A stretch of DNA of 9,822 nucleotides. Origin: Chloroflexota bacterium (GTDB taxonomy: Bacteria; Chloroflexota; Limnocylindria; Limnocylindrales; CSP1-4). Each line of letters starts with the position of its first letter. Within the stretch, counting starts at the first letter, position 1. The notes beneath the pieces are model-generated. The model was not told the origin of the DNA. It saw only the letters and a program-made list of their open reading frames with translations, and did not search any database. Position numbers and translations under genes: made by a program. The DNA is taken from positions 1 to 9,822 of the forward strand of contig JACCYW010000211.1 in NCBI GenBank assembly GCA_013696275.1, read 5' to 3'. Shown piece after piece: positions 1 through 6,720 of this stretch.

Positions 1-796
1 GGATGGTGTCGCCGATGCCCTCGGCGAGGAGGATGGCCAGACCGGCGGTGGAGGCGACGACGCCCTTCATGCCCAGGCCCGCCTCGGTCAGGCCCAGGTG
101 CAGCGGGTAGTCGCACACCGGCGCCAGACGGCGGTAGACATCGACCAGGTCCTGCACACCCGAGACCTTGGCGCTGATGATGATCCGGTCGTGGCCCAGA
201 CCGGTCTCTTCCGCCGACTCGGCCGAGCGGAGCGCCGACTGGATCATCGCCTCGATCATCACGTCGCGCGAGTCGAGCGGCACCGGCAAGCGCGCGTTCT
301 CATCCATCAGCTCGGTCAGCAGCATCTGGTCGAGCGAGCCCCAGTTGACGCCGATGCGCACCGGCTTGCCGTTGTCGATGGCGGCGCGCACGATGGTCGT
401 GAAGTTGGCGTCGTGATGCTTGCTGCCCACGTTGCCCGGGTTGATGCGATATTTGTCCAGCGCGCGCGCCATCGCCGGAAACTCGATCAGCAGCTTGTGG
501 CCGTTGTAGTGGAAATCACCCACGATGGGCGCTCCGATACCCAGGCCACGGACCTTGCGCACCATCTCGGGCACGGCCGTGGCTGCCTCATCCGTGTTGA
601 CCGTGACGCGCACCAGCTCACTTCCGGCGTGAGCCAGCGCCGCGACCTGGAGCGCCGTGCCGTCGTCATCAGCGGTGTCCGTGTTGGTCATCGACTGGAC
701 GACCACCGGGTGACGTGATCCGACCAGCACGCCTGCGACATCTACGGTCACCGTCTCTCGTCGGCCGGGAAGGTGCGGTTCGCCCTCGATGAGCAC
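1..796 (-). CDS. ispG: 4-hydroxy-3-methylbut-2-en-1-yl diphosphate synthase (IspG/GcpE), 3' end beyond left edge
   Basis: This Fe-S enzyme of the MEP pathway converts MEcPP to HMBPP in the cytoplasm. About 265 residues are visible, read by translating the minus strand directly. Recognisable blocks are VVVQSMTNTDTADDD near the N-terminus, VGDFHYNGHKLL, YRINPGNVG, VRIGVNWGSLDQ, SAKVSGVQDL, YPLHLGLTEAG and AEGIGDTI at the window edge. They match the TIM-barrel half of the family. The C-terminal domain with the CPGCGRT-type cluster cysteines lies outside the window, so an intact active site cannot be confirmed. The blocks resemble the long Thermus/proteobacterial type rather than the shorter actinobacterial type. 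The start is uncertain: I chose GTG at 796, 23 nt after the rseP stop, with only a weak Shine-Dalgarno. The frame stays open upstream, with CTG at 823 overlapping the rseP stop and GTG at 862 inside rseP. It is the last visible gene of the operon. Confidence 0.95.
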   Translation of the reverse strand, partial: MLIEGEPHLPGRRETVTVDVAGVLVGSRHPVVVQSMTNTDTADDDGTALQVAALAHAGSELVRVTVNTDEAATAVPEMVRKVRGLGIGAPIVGDFHYNGHKLLIEFPAMARALDKYRINPGNVGSKHHDANFTTIVRAAIDNGKPVRIGVNWGSLDQMLLTELMDENARLPVPLDSRDVMIEAMIQSALRSAESAEETGLGHDRIIISAKVSGVQDLVDVYRRLAPVCDYPLHLGLTEAGLGMKGVVASTAGLAILLAEGIGDTI

Positions 797-819
797 CCGG
801 TCCGGTAGCGGAGTGACCG

Positions 820-1965
820 TCAGGTCCCGCCCAGGCGCTGTATGTCGAAGAACGTGATCCACGCCAGCAGCGCCATCAACAGCACGAACCCGGTCAGATA
901 GACCGCTCTCTCCAGGGCCGGGCTGATGCGGTTGCCGCTGACCGCCTGGAGCAGGGAGACGGCGACACGGCCGCCATCCATGGGCGGGAACGGCAGAGCG
1001 TTGATGACGGCGAGGTTGGCCGACAACAATCCCACCAGCCAGAATAGGAACGTGGGCGGCAGCTCCGTGCGCACGACGCCCACCGCGCCGACGATACCGA
1101 CCGGCCCCGAGACCTGCGGATCGGAGAGGTCCGTGATCAGGTCGCGCAGGCCACGCAGGATGAGGGTCGAGGCATCGATCGTACGCCGGAAGCCTGTCGC
1201 GACGGCGTCGGCCGGATCACGCTGGATGTCCTCCCGCGGGACCTCGTTGAAGATCACGCCGAGAGCACCTTCAGTGGCGGCCCGCTCGGGCGAGCGAAGG
1301 GTCACCGGGATGTCCTCCACTGTGCCGTCGATGTGGCGGATGGTGAGCGTCACTTCCCGGCCGGCATGCTGGCGCAGATAGACGCCCTGGGGCGTCTCGC
1401 CGTTGCGCAGATCGATATTGTCGAAGACCGGGAAGCGCTGCCCGTCGATGGCCACGATCAGGTCGCCACTCATATCCAGGACGGGCCGCCCTTCGGCGTC
1501 GGTACCGGTCTGCTGCGCCCCGGTCAGACCGACCTGCTCGGCCGGCGAGCCTGACGTCACGGTCCCGATGCGAGCGTTGGCGAGCGGATCGGCCACGCCG
1601 GCGATGACGGAGAACAGGAGGAACGCGATGAGCATGTTCATGACCACGCCGGCCAGAAGGATGACCAGCCGCGTGGCCAGACGCTGGTTGACGAAGGCGC
1701 GCGGATCGTCCGACTCGCCCTCCTCCCCTTCGAGTCGAACGAAACCGCCGATAGGCAGCCAATTCAGCGTGTAGACAGTCTCGTGGTCGCGACCCAGGAC
1801 CCTGGCTCGGGGTGGAAAGCCGATGCCGAACTCATGCACGCGCACCTTGGCCCGGCGGGCCACGATGAAGTGGCCGAATTCATGGATGACCACCAGGACG
1901 ACCAGGATCACCAGCAGCAGCACGATGTTGATGACGCCGTTCAGGGCGCCTTCCACGAGGCCCAT
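820..1965 (-). CDS. rseP: RseP-like site-2 intramembrane zinc metalloprotease (M50)
   Basis: This is a membrane-embedded zinc protease of the RseP/RasP/MraY-neighbour S2P family. It cleaves substrates within the membrane, classically anti-sigma factors or signal-peptide remnants; its substrate here is unknown. In 381 aa I see a first membrane helix (about 11-27) running into the HEFGH zinc motif at 28-32, a second helix at about 99-124, one PDZ domain at about 131-224 and a third helix at about 303-327. That helix leads into NALPFPPMDGG at 322-332, in which D330 is the third zinc ligand, and a last helix spans about 352-375. One PDZ and this length fit the Gram-positive/Chloroflexota form; E. 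coli RseP has two PDZ domains and about 450 aa. The ATG at 1965 lies 3 nt after the dxr stop and has no evident Shine-Dalgarno, so translation is probably coupled to dxr. Confidence 0.95.
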   Translation of the reverse strand: MGLVEGALNGVINIVLLLVILVVLVVIHEFGHFIVARRAKVRVHEFGIGFPPRARVLGRDHETVYTLNWLPIGGFVRLEGEEGESDDPRAFVNQRLATRLVILLAGVVMNMLIAFLLFSVIAGVADPLANARIGTVTSGSPAEQVGLTGAQQTGTDAEGRPVLDMSGDLIVAIDGQRFPVFDNIDLRNGETPQGVYLRQHAGREVTLTIRHIDGTVEDIPVTLRSPERAATEGALGVIFNEVPREDIQRDPADAVATGFRRTIDASTLILRGLRDLITDLSDPQVSGPVGIVGAVGVVRTELPPTFLFWLVGLLSANLAVINALPFPPMDGGRVAVSLLQAVSGNRISPALERAVYLTGFVLLMALLAWITFFDIQRLGGT

Positions 1966-1968
1966 CGG

Positions 1969-3189
1969 TCAGCCGGCCGAACGGTAGGAGGCGTCGCTGG
2001 CCCAGGCGCGAACCTCAGCATCGAGGCTCAGCAAGGCGGCCAGGTCCGGCTCACCAGCAGCGCCACCGAACCGTGCGACAGCATCCTGCGCCATCTCCCA
2101 GATACCGGGCAACGGCAGGTCGCCATCAAGGAATCTGCGCACGGCCACTTCGTCGGCGGCGATCAGGGCGGCGGTCGCCCACGGACCCTGCTCGCCGGCC
2201 GCACGGGCGGTCGCCAGGGCCGGGAACGAGCCGGGTTCGACCGACTGGAAGTGGAGCTTGCCGTGGACCGCGAGATCGAGCCGGGGGGCGGGACCGGCCA
2301 CGCGGCGTGGATAGGTCAGCGCGTATTGGATGGGGATACGCATGTCAGGAAGTCCGAGCTGAGCCTTGAGGGACCCGTCCACGAACTCGACCAGCGAGTG
2401 CACAAGGCTCTGGGGATGGATGACGACATCGATGCGGGGATATGCGACATCGTACAGCCAGTGCGCCTCTATGACCTCCAGACCTTTGTTCATCAGCGTC
2501 GCCGAATCGATGCTGATCTTGCCACCCATGCTCCAGGTCGGATGGGCCAGGGCATCGGCTGGCGTGACACTCGCCAGTGCGTCGACGGAGCGCCCGAGGA
2601 AAGGTCCGCCCGAGGCCGTCAGGATGAGTCGCGAGACGGTGTCGAGATCCTCGCCCGCCAGACACTGCCAGATGGCCGAATGCTCCGAGTCGATGGGCCG
2701 CAGCCAGGCGAGCGGATCGGCCAGCGCAGGGGACCCACCGGCCATGGCCGCGCGAGCGGCCAGGGCGTGCGCCCGGGGCATCACCAGATGGCCGCCCGCG
2801 ACCAGGGTCTCCTTGTTGGCCGTTGCCACGATCTTGCCCGCGTCGAGCGCGGCGAGCACGGGCACCAGGCTGACGATGCCCCCGGTCGCCACGATGACCA
2901 TGTCCACGTCATCGCGCACGGCCAGTCGCGACAGGGCGTCACCGCCGCGCTCGAGGACGGCGCCCACAGGTAGCTCCACGCGCCGAGCGGCCTCCGGATC
3001 AGCCATCGCGATGGCGCGGGGGGTGGTCTGCGCCGCCTGACGGCTCAACGTCTGGTGGTCCGATCCCGCCGCCAGGGCGATCACGCGGAACCGATCACGC
3101 GCAGCGCCAAGCACTTCCAGCGTCTGCCGCCCGATGGACCCGGTCGAGCCGAGGAGCGCTACTCGCGTCGGCGCGGCGTCGGCAGTCAT
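1969..3189 (-). CDS. dxr: 1-deoxy-D-xylulose-5-phosphate reductoisomerase
   Basis: Dxr is the first committed MEP-pathway enzyme. It rearranges and reduces DXP to MEP using NADPH and a divalent metal. The 406-aa protein has the nucleotide-binding GSTGSIG at 14-20, ATGGIVSL at 101-108, ANKE at 124-127, the metal ligands D167 and E169 in DSEH, TASGG at 191-195, HPTWSMG at 206-212 and the third acidic ligand E238 in MNKGLE. All catalytic landmarks are therefore present. The stretch between ANKETLV and DSEH is about 16 residues longer than in E. coli, an Ala/Gly/Pro-rich loop at roughly 147-162. The open frame runs back to 3723, but family length and the GSTGSIG position require ATG 3189, which overlaps the cdsA stop as ATGA. 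Its pathway partner ispG is two genes downstream. Confidence 0.97.
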   Translation of the reverse strand: MTADAAPTRVALLGSTGSIGRQTLEVLGAARDRFRVIALAAGSDHQTLSRQAAQTTPRAIAMADPEAARRVELPVGAVLERGGDALSRLAVRDDVDMVIVATGGIVSLVPVLAALDAGKIVATANKETLVAGGHLVMPRAHALAARAAMAGGSPALADPLAWLRPIDSEHSAIWQCLAGEDLDTVSRLILTASGGPFLGRSVDALASVTPADALAHPTWSMGGKISIDSATLMNKGLEVIEAHWLYDVAYPRIDVVIHPQSLVHSLVEFVDGSLKAQLGLPDMRIPIQYALTYPRRVAGPAPRLDLAVHGKLHFQSVEPGSFPALATARAAGEQGPWATAALIAADEVAVRRFLDGDLPLPGIWEMAQDAVARFGGAAGEPDLAALLSLDAEVRAWASDASYRSAG

Positions 3190-4040
3190 GGCGCTGCCCC
3201 GACCCCTGGCGGGGGCAGCCAGGTCAGGGCGACATACATGGCGGGCGCGGCGAAGAGGAACGAATCGATGCGATCCAGGATCCCGCCGTGGCCCGGGATG
3301 AGCGCGCCTGAGTCCTTGGCCCCGGCGGCACGCTTCAGCAGCGACTCGGCTACATCGCCAGCCTGCGCCGCGGCGGCGATGAGCGATCCGAGCAGGAGTC
3401 CGACCACGAGATGCTGGCCGGCCCCCCAAGCGAGCGCGCCCGCGACAGCCATCGCCGCGACCAGCCCGCCGACCACCCCGGCCCACGTCTTCTGGGGCGA
3501 GATATGGCTCAGGAATGGCCGCCGACCGAGCGTCCTTCCGGTCACGAAGGCTGCCGTGTCGTAGCTCCATACGGTCAGCACCAGGATCAGCAGCCAGGTG
3601 CGACCGGCATCGAGCAAGCCACCCAGTGGTGCACCGGCGGGTACCACTGGGGCCACCGCCAGGATGCCTGGCAAGAACGCCAGCAGCGCGACGTAGAGAG
3701 GGGCGAAGGATGTGCCCACCCAAGCCAGGAAACCGTCCCGTGCCACCGGACGCCGGAAGGCGAGCACGGCCGCCAGGAGCACGACCAGCGCTACCGCGCC
3801 GAAGGCCGACCCGACTTGATGATGGGCCAGACCGAGGCCCAGCACAGCCAGCGGCGGCACGCCCAGACCGACGATCCGCTCCACGGGCAGCCCCGCGGCG
3901 GCTACGAGTCGGCTGGCCTCACGGCCACCGATGAGGGCCAGGCCAGCCACCCCCAGCGACAACCAGGGCTGGCCCGCCAGGAACACGACGATGACGACCG
4001 AGGCGAGCACACCCGCCGACAGCACCCGCCGGCGGAGCAT
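3186..4040 (-). CDS. cdsA: Phosphatidate cytidylyltransferase (CDP-diacylglycerol synthase)
   Basis: CdsA condenses CTP with phosphatidic acid to give CDP-diacylglycerol, the precursor of bacterial phospholipids, in the cytoplasmic membrane. The 284-aa product is mostly hydrophobic with around eight likely membrane segments. The C-terminal CdsA signature is complete at 233-259: S-x-L-K-R, four residues, KDSG, then PGHGG and DRID. Upstream lie WSYDTAAF (158-165) and SPQKT (181-185), which correspond to the conserved D-T-A-A/Y and SPKKT elements. The open frame extends to 4277, but that part only overlaps uppS in another frame. ATG 4040 gives a normal N-terminus (MLRRR, then a membrane helix) and sits 16 nt after the uppS stop, with a weak GGGACGG ribosome site. 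The 3' end overlaps dxr by 4 nt. Confidence 0.96.
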   Translation of the reverse strand: MLRRRVLSAGVLASVVIVVFLAGQPWLSLGVAGLALIGGREASRLVAAAGLPVERIVGLGVPPLAVLGLGLAHHQVGSAFGAVALVVLLAAVLAFRRPVARDGFLAWVGTSFAPLYVALLAFLPGILAVAPVVPAGAPLGGLLDAGRTWLLILVLTVWSYDTAAFVTGRTLGRRPFLSHISPQKTWAGVVGGLVAAMAVAGALAWGAGQHLVVGLLLGSLIAAAAQAGDVAESLLKRAAGAKDSGALIPGHGGILDRIDSFLFAAPAMYVALTWLPPPGVGAAP

Positions 4041-4056
4041 GGCCGTCCCGGTCGGG

Positions 4057-4797
4057 CTAGCGGCCGAAGCGACGTGAGCGGCGTGCGTACTCGGCCAGGG
4101 CCGCATCGAAGGCGTCGGTGTCGAAGTCCGGCCAATACAGGTCGCTGAAGTAGAGCTCTGCATAGGCGGCTTGCCAGAGCAGGAAGTTGCTGACCCGCTG
4201 GTCGCCCCCGGTGCGGATGAGCAGATCCAGCTCCGGAAAGTCGGGTGTGTACAACCGAGCGGCGATGGCCGCCTCATCTACCTCGCCAGCGGACAGGCCG
4301 TCCGTGATGCAGCGCCGCGCGGCATCCACGATCTCGCACCGGGCGGAATAGTTGAAGGCCACGTTGAGCACCATCGACGAGCCCGCCTCCGTCTCGCTGA
4401 GCGCCTCCTCGATCGACTCCCGGGTAGCATTGGAGAGCTCCTCCATCCTGCCCAGGAGTCGGACGCGTACACCCTGGCGGACAAGATCGGGGGTGTAGTC
4501 GCGGATGGCGCCGTCCAGCAGGGCGAAGAGGGTCTCCACCTCGGCCGAGGCGCGCTGCCAGTTCTCGCGGCTGAAGGCGAAGATGGACAGGACGGCCGCG
4601 CCGCGCTGCTGCGCACGCTCGACGATGGGCCGGATGGCATCGACCCCCGCCGCGTGGCCCTCCGCCTCCGCGACGCCACGCTCACGCGCCCAGCGGCGAT
4701 TGCCGTCCATGATGATGGCTACGTGGCGCGGGACAGGATCCGCATCGCTGGACTGGCGCGCCGCGGTCTCGCCGGGCGCTGCCTCGATGGCGGTCAC
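4057..4797 (-). CDS. uppS: Isoprenyl (undecaprenyl) diphosphate synthase
   Basis: This is a cis-prenyltransferase that elongates farnesyl diphosphate with isopentenyl diphosphate, normally to undecaprenyl diphosphate, the lipid carrier for cell-wall glycans. The 246-aa product shows MDGNRRWA at 30-37 with catalytic Asp31, FAFSRENW at 73-80, and RTGGDQR-SNFLLWQ-AELYF at about 195-217, all diagnostic of the UppS family. Chain length cannot be read from sequence alone. An ATG at 4857 would add 20 Gly-rich residues inside frr. I prefer GTG 4797, because GGAGG sits four bases upstream and GTG shares its first base with the frr stop (TAGTG), giving a family-normal length. MEP enzymes encoded downstream supply its C5 substrate. 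Confidence 0.95.
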   Translation of the reverse strand: MTAIEAAPGETAARQSSDADPVPRHVAIIMDGNRRWARERGVAEAEGHAAGVDAIRPIVERAQQRGAAVLSIFAFSRENWQRASAEVETLFALLDGAIRDYTPDLVRQGVRVRLLGRMEELSNATRESIEEALSETEAGSSMVLNVAFNYSARCEIVDAARRCITDGLSAGEVDEAAIAARLYTPDFPELDLLIRTGGDQRVSNFLLWQAAYAELYFSDLYWPDFDTDAFDAALAEYARRSRRFGR

Positions 4798-5354
4798 TAG
4801 ACCTCCATGATCTCCTGTTCCTTGACCCTGCCAACGCGGTCCACCTCGGCCGTCCATCGGTCGGTCAGCGCCTGGACGTGATCGTGATCGCGCCGCGCCT
4901 CATCCGCTCCGACCTCGCCATCACGCTCACGCCGGCGGACCTCATCGGTCGCCTCCCGGCGGTGATTCCGCACCTCTACGCGCGCCTGCTCCATGCGCTT
5001 GTGGACAAGCTTGACCAACTCCTTGCGGCGGTCTTCCGTCAACGGCGGGATATTGAGCCGGACGACCGTCCCGTCCACATTCGGGACGAGCCCCAGGTCG
5101 CTCTTCTGGATGGCCCGTTCGATGGCCCCCAGGACGCTCCGATCCCAGGGTTGGATGACGATGCTGTTGCCCTCCGGCACGGACAGGCTGGCCAATTGAT
5201 TGAGCGCCGTAGGGGTGCCGTAGTACTCCACCTGGAGCCGCTCGACGAGCATCGTCGAGGCACGCCCCGTGCGGACCGCGTTCAGATCACGCTCCATGGC
5301 ATCGACCGCACGGGCCATGCGCGTCTCGACGGTGGCCGATCCGACTTCGCTCAT
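4797..5354 (-). CDS. frr: Ribosome recycling factor
   Basis: RRF splits post-termination ribosomes together with EF-G. The 185-aa length is exactly that of the family. Conserved stretches are VRTGRAS (27-33), VEYYGTPT (42-49), the domain II segment IQPWDRS (67-73), KSDLGLVPNVDG (84-95), PPLTEDRRKEL (103-113), VRNHRRE (128-134) with Arg129, Arg132 and Arg133 in the ribosome-binding helix, and the C-terminal KEQEIMEV. Domain I (long helices at both ends) and the inserted domain II (about 31-103) are both intact. ATG 5354 overlaps the pyrH stop as ATGA and is preceded by a near-perfect Shine-Dalgarno. Its own 3' end (codons for MEV and the stop) carries the uppS ribosome site. Confidence 0.98.
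   Translation of the reverse strand: MSEVGSATVETRMARAVDAMERDLNAVRTGRASTMLVERLQVEYYGTPTALNQLASLSVPEGNSIVIQPWDRSVLGAIERAIQKSDLGLVPNVDGTVVRLNIPPLTEDRRKELVKLVHKRMEQARVEVRNHRREATDEVRRRERDGEVGADEARRDHDHVQALTDRWTAEVDRVGRVKEQEIMEV
4801..4806 (-). promoter_or_regulatory. uppS Shine-Dalgarno inside frr 3' end
   Basis: The minus strand reads GGAGGT within the final frr codons, just before TAGTG, in which the uppS GTG start overlaps the frr stop by one base. The site decides for GTG 4797 over the upstream ATG 4857. Confidence 0.7.
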
Positions 5355-6118
5355 GAATCACCTCCGTGGATGAGGGTGCCCACATCCTCGCCCATCGCGG
5401 CGCGCCGGATGTTGTCAGGCTCGTTGAGGTCGAAGACCACGATGGGCAGGTGGTTCTCCATGCACAGCGAGATGGCCGTGGCATCGAGCACCGCCAGGCG
5501 GTCGGCCAGGACCTGGCTATAGAGCAGTCGCTCATGGCGCTGGGCATCGGGGTGGAGGAGCGGATCGGCGGTGTAGACGCCGTCCACCTTGGTCGCCTTG
5601 AGCAGGACCTCGGCGCCTACTTCCACGGCCCGCAGCGCGGCCGCCGTATCGGTCGTGAAGTACGGATTGCCCGTGCCTGCGGCGAGGAGGACGACGCGAC
5701 CCTTCTCCAGGTGACGCATGGCGCGGCGTCGGATGTAGGGCTCGGCGACCTCGTTCATGGCGATGGCCGACATCACGCGGCTGTCTACGCCGGCCTTCTC
5801 CAGAGCATCCTGCAGTGCCAGGGCGTTCATGACCGTGGCCAGCATGCCCATGTAGTCAGCCGTCGCGCGGTCCATGCCCTTCGCCGCGGCAGCCAGGCCG
5901 CGGAAGATGTTGCCGCCTCCGACCACGATGGCCATCTCCACACCATCGTTCCGGGCGGCGCCTACCTGGCCGGCGATGAAGGCGCAGACGGCGGGGTCGA
6001 CCCCGTACCGCCGGTTACCGAGCAGCGCCTCGCCGGAGATCTTGAGCAGGATGCGGCGATAGCGACCGCGCGATGGGCCATCGGCGCTGAGCGCCTCGGT
6101 CGCCAGGGCGGGACTCAC
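5351..6118 (-). CDS. pyrH: UMP kinase
   Basis: PyrH phosphorylates UMP to UDP with ATP in pyrimidine nucleotide synthesis. Bacterial enzymes are hexamers of the amino-acid-kinase fold, usually activated by GTP and inhibited by UTP. In 255 aa I see LLKISGEAL at 24-32 (phosphate-binding Lys26), VVGGGNIFRG at 65-74, the ADYMGMLATVMNALALQDAL helix at 87-106, AAGTGNPYFTTDTAA at 146-160 and LLKATKVDGVY at 172-182. The N-terminus is about 15 residues longer than in E. coli. No later start keeps the first beta-strand, and GTG 6118 overlaps the tsf stop as GTGA with a purine-rich GGGGAAGAG just upstream, so I keep it. The last codons (GGDS, stop) contain the frr Shine-Dalgarno. Confidence 0.97.
   Translation of the reverse strand: MSPALATEALSADGPSRGRYRRILLKISGEALLGNRRYGVDPAVCAFIAGQVGAARNDGVEMAIVVGGGNIFRGLAAAAKGMDRATADYMGMLATVMNALALQDALEKAGVDSRVMSAIAMNEVAEPYIRRRAMRHLEKGRVVLLAAGTGNPYFTTDTAAALRAVEVGAEVLLKATKVDGVYTADPLLHPDAQRHERLLYSQVLADRLAVLDATAISLCMENHLPIVVFDLNEPDNIRRAAMGEDVGTLIHGGDS
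5357..5365 (-). promoter_or_regulatory. frr Shine-Dalgarno inside pyrH 3' end
   Basis: The minus strand reads GGAGGTGAT two bases before ATG 5354, essentially the full anti-SD complement. The site is built from the last pyrH codons (Gly-Gly-Asp). With the ATGA stop/start overlap this supports translation coupled to pyrH but also efficient independent initiation. Confidence 0.85.
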
Positions 6119-6717
6119 AGCTCTTCCCCGAGCGCGTATCGCTCGAAGCGGCGGACCCTGATGTTCTCGCCGATGCGCGCCACCGCGTCAGTGATGAGCT
6201 GACCGACGGTCTGGTCCGAGTCGCGGAACGGTTGTTCCGTCAACACCACCTGCTCGTACCACTTGCGCAGTTGGCCATCCACGATGCGCTCCCGTATCGC
6301 GGCCGGCTTGTCCTTCGTGGAGGCATCGGCCGCCAGTTCCTGGCGCTTGCTCGCCAGGGCGTCAGGGGGGATCGACTCGATGGTCGTATAGCGCGGCGCC
6401 AGTCCGGCGACCTGCATGGCCAGATCACGGACCAGCTTCTGGAAATCGTCCGTACGGGCCACGAAGTCGGTCTCGCAATTGACCTCGATCAGCACGCCCA
6501 CCCGTCCACCGGTGTGGATGTAGCTCGAGACCAGACCTTCGCGCGCCTCGCGACCAGCCTTGCTGGCGGCAGCGGCCTGTCCGCGCTCGCGAAGTAGCGC
6601 CACTGCCCGCGCGATGTCGCCGTCGGTCTCCTCGAGCGCACGCTTGCAGTCCATGAACCCGGCGCTGGTCAGCTCGCGCAGTTCCTTGACCTGCTGGGGA
6701 CTGATCTTGGTGGCCAT
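6115..6717 (-). CDS. tsf: Elongation factor Ts (short form)
   Basis: EF-Ts is the guanine-nucleotide exchange factor that regenerates EF-Tu-GTP. The N-terminal UBA-like domain carries TSAGFMDCKRALEE (17-30), and the core begins with EVNCETDFVAR at 78-88, whose TDFV contacts the EF-Tu nucleotide site. The C-terminal part shows KWYEQVVLTEQPF (152-164) and ENIRVRRFERY (184-194). At 200 aa it has only one core subdomain and no coiled-coil hairpin, like the Thermus protein and unlike the roughly 280-aa E. coli form. It starts at ATG 6717, 3 nt after the rpsB stop, the classic rpsB-tsf pair. The nearest GGAG lies about 11 nt upstream, so coupling to rpsB is likely. It overlaps pyrH by 4 nt. Confidence 0.97.
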   Translation of the reverse strand: MATKISPQQVKELRELTSAGFMDCKRALEETDGDIARAVALLRERGQAAAASKAGREAREGLVSSYIHTGGRVGVLIEVNCETDFVARTDDFQKLVRDLAMQVAGLAPRYTTIESIPPDALASKRQELAADASTKDKPAAIRERIVDGQLRKWYEQVVLTEQPFRDSDQTVGQLITDAVARIGENIRVRRFERYALGEEL

Positions 6718-6720
6718 CGG

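Noticed and set aside
1783..2973. 396-codon plus-strand open frame, and similar ones at 98-718, 5366-6202 and 7749-8531
   Set aside because: Each lies antisense to a well-recognised minus-strand gene. Their products are His/Arg/Gln-rich with no family match, as expected of high-GC shadow frames.
3190..3723. N-terminal extension of the dxr frame
   Set aside because: It overlaps cdsA in another frame and precedes the nucleotide-binding GSTGSIG by far more than any Dxr; ATG 3189 overlaps the cdsA stop in the usual ATGA manner.
4041..4277. N-terminal extension of the cdsA frame
   Set aside because: It lies wholly inside uppS and its residues are Ser/Thr/Pro-rich shadow sequence without membrane character.
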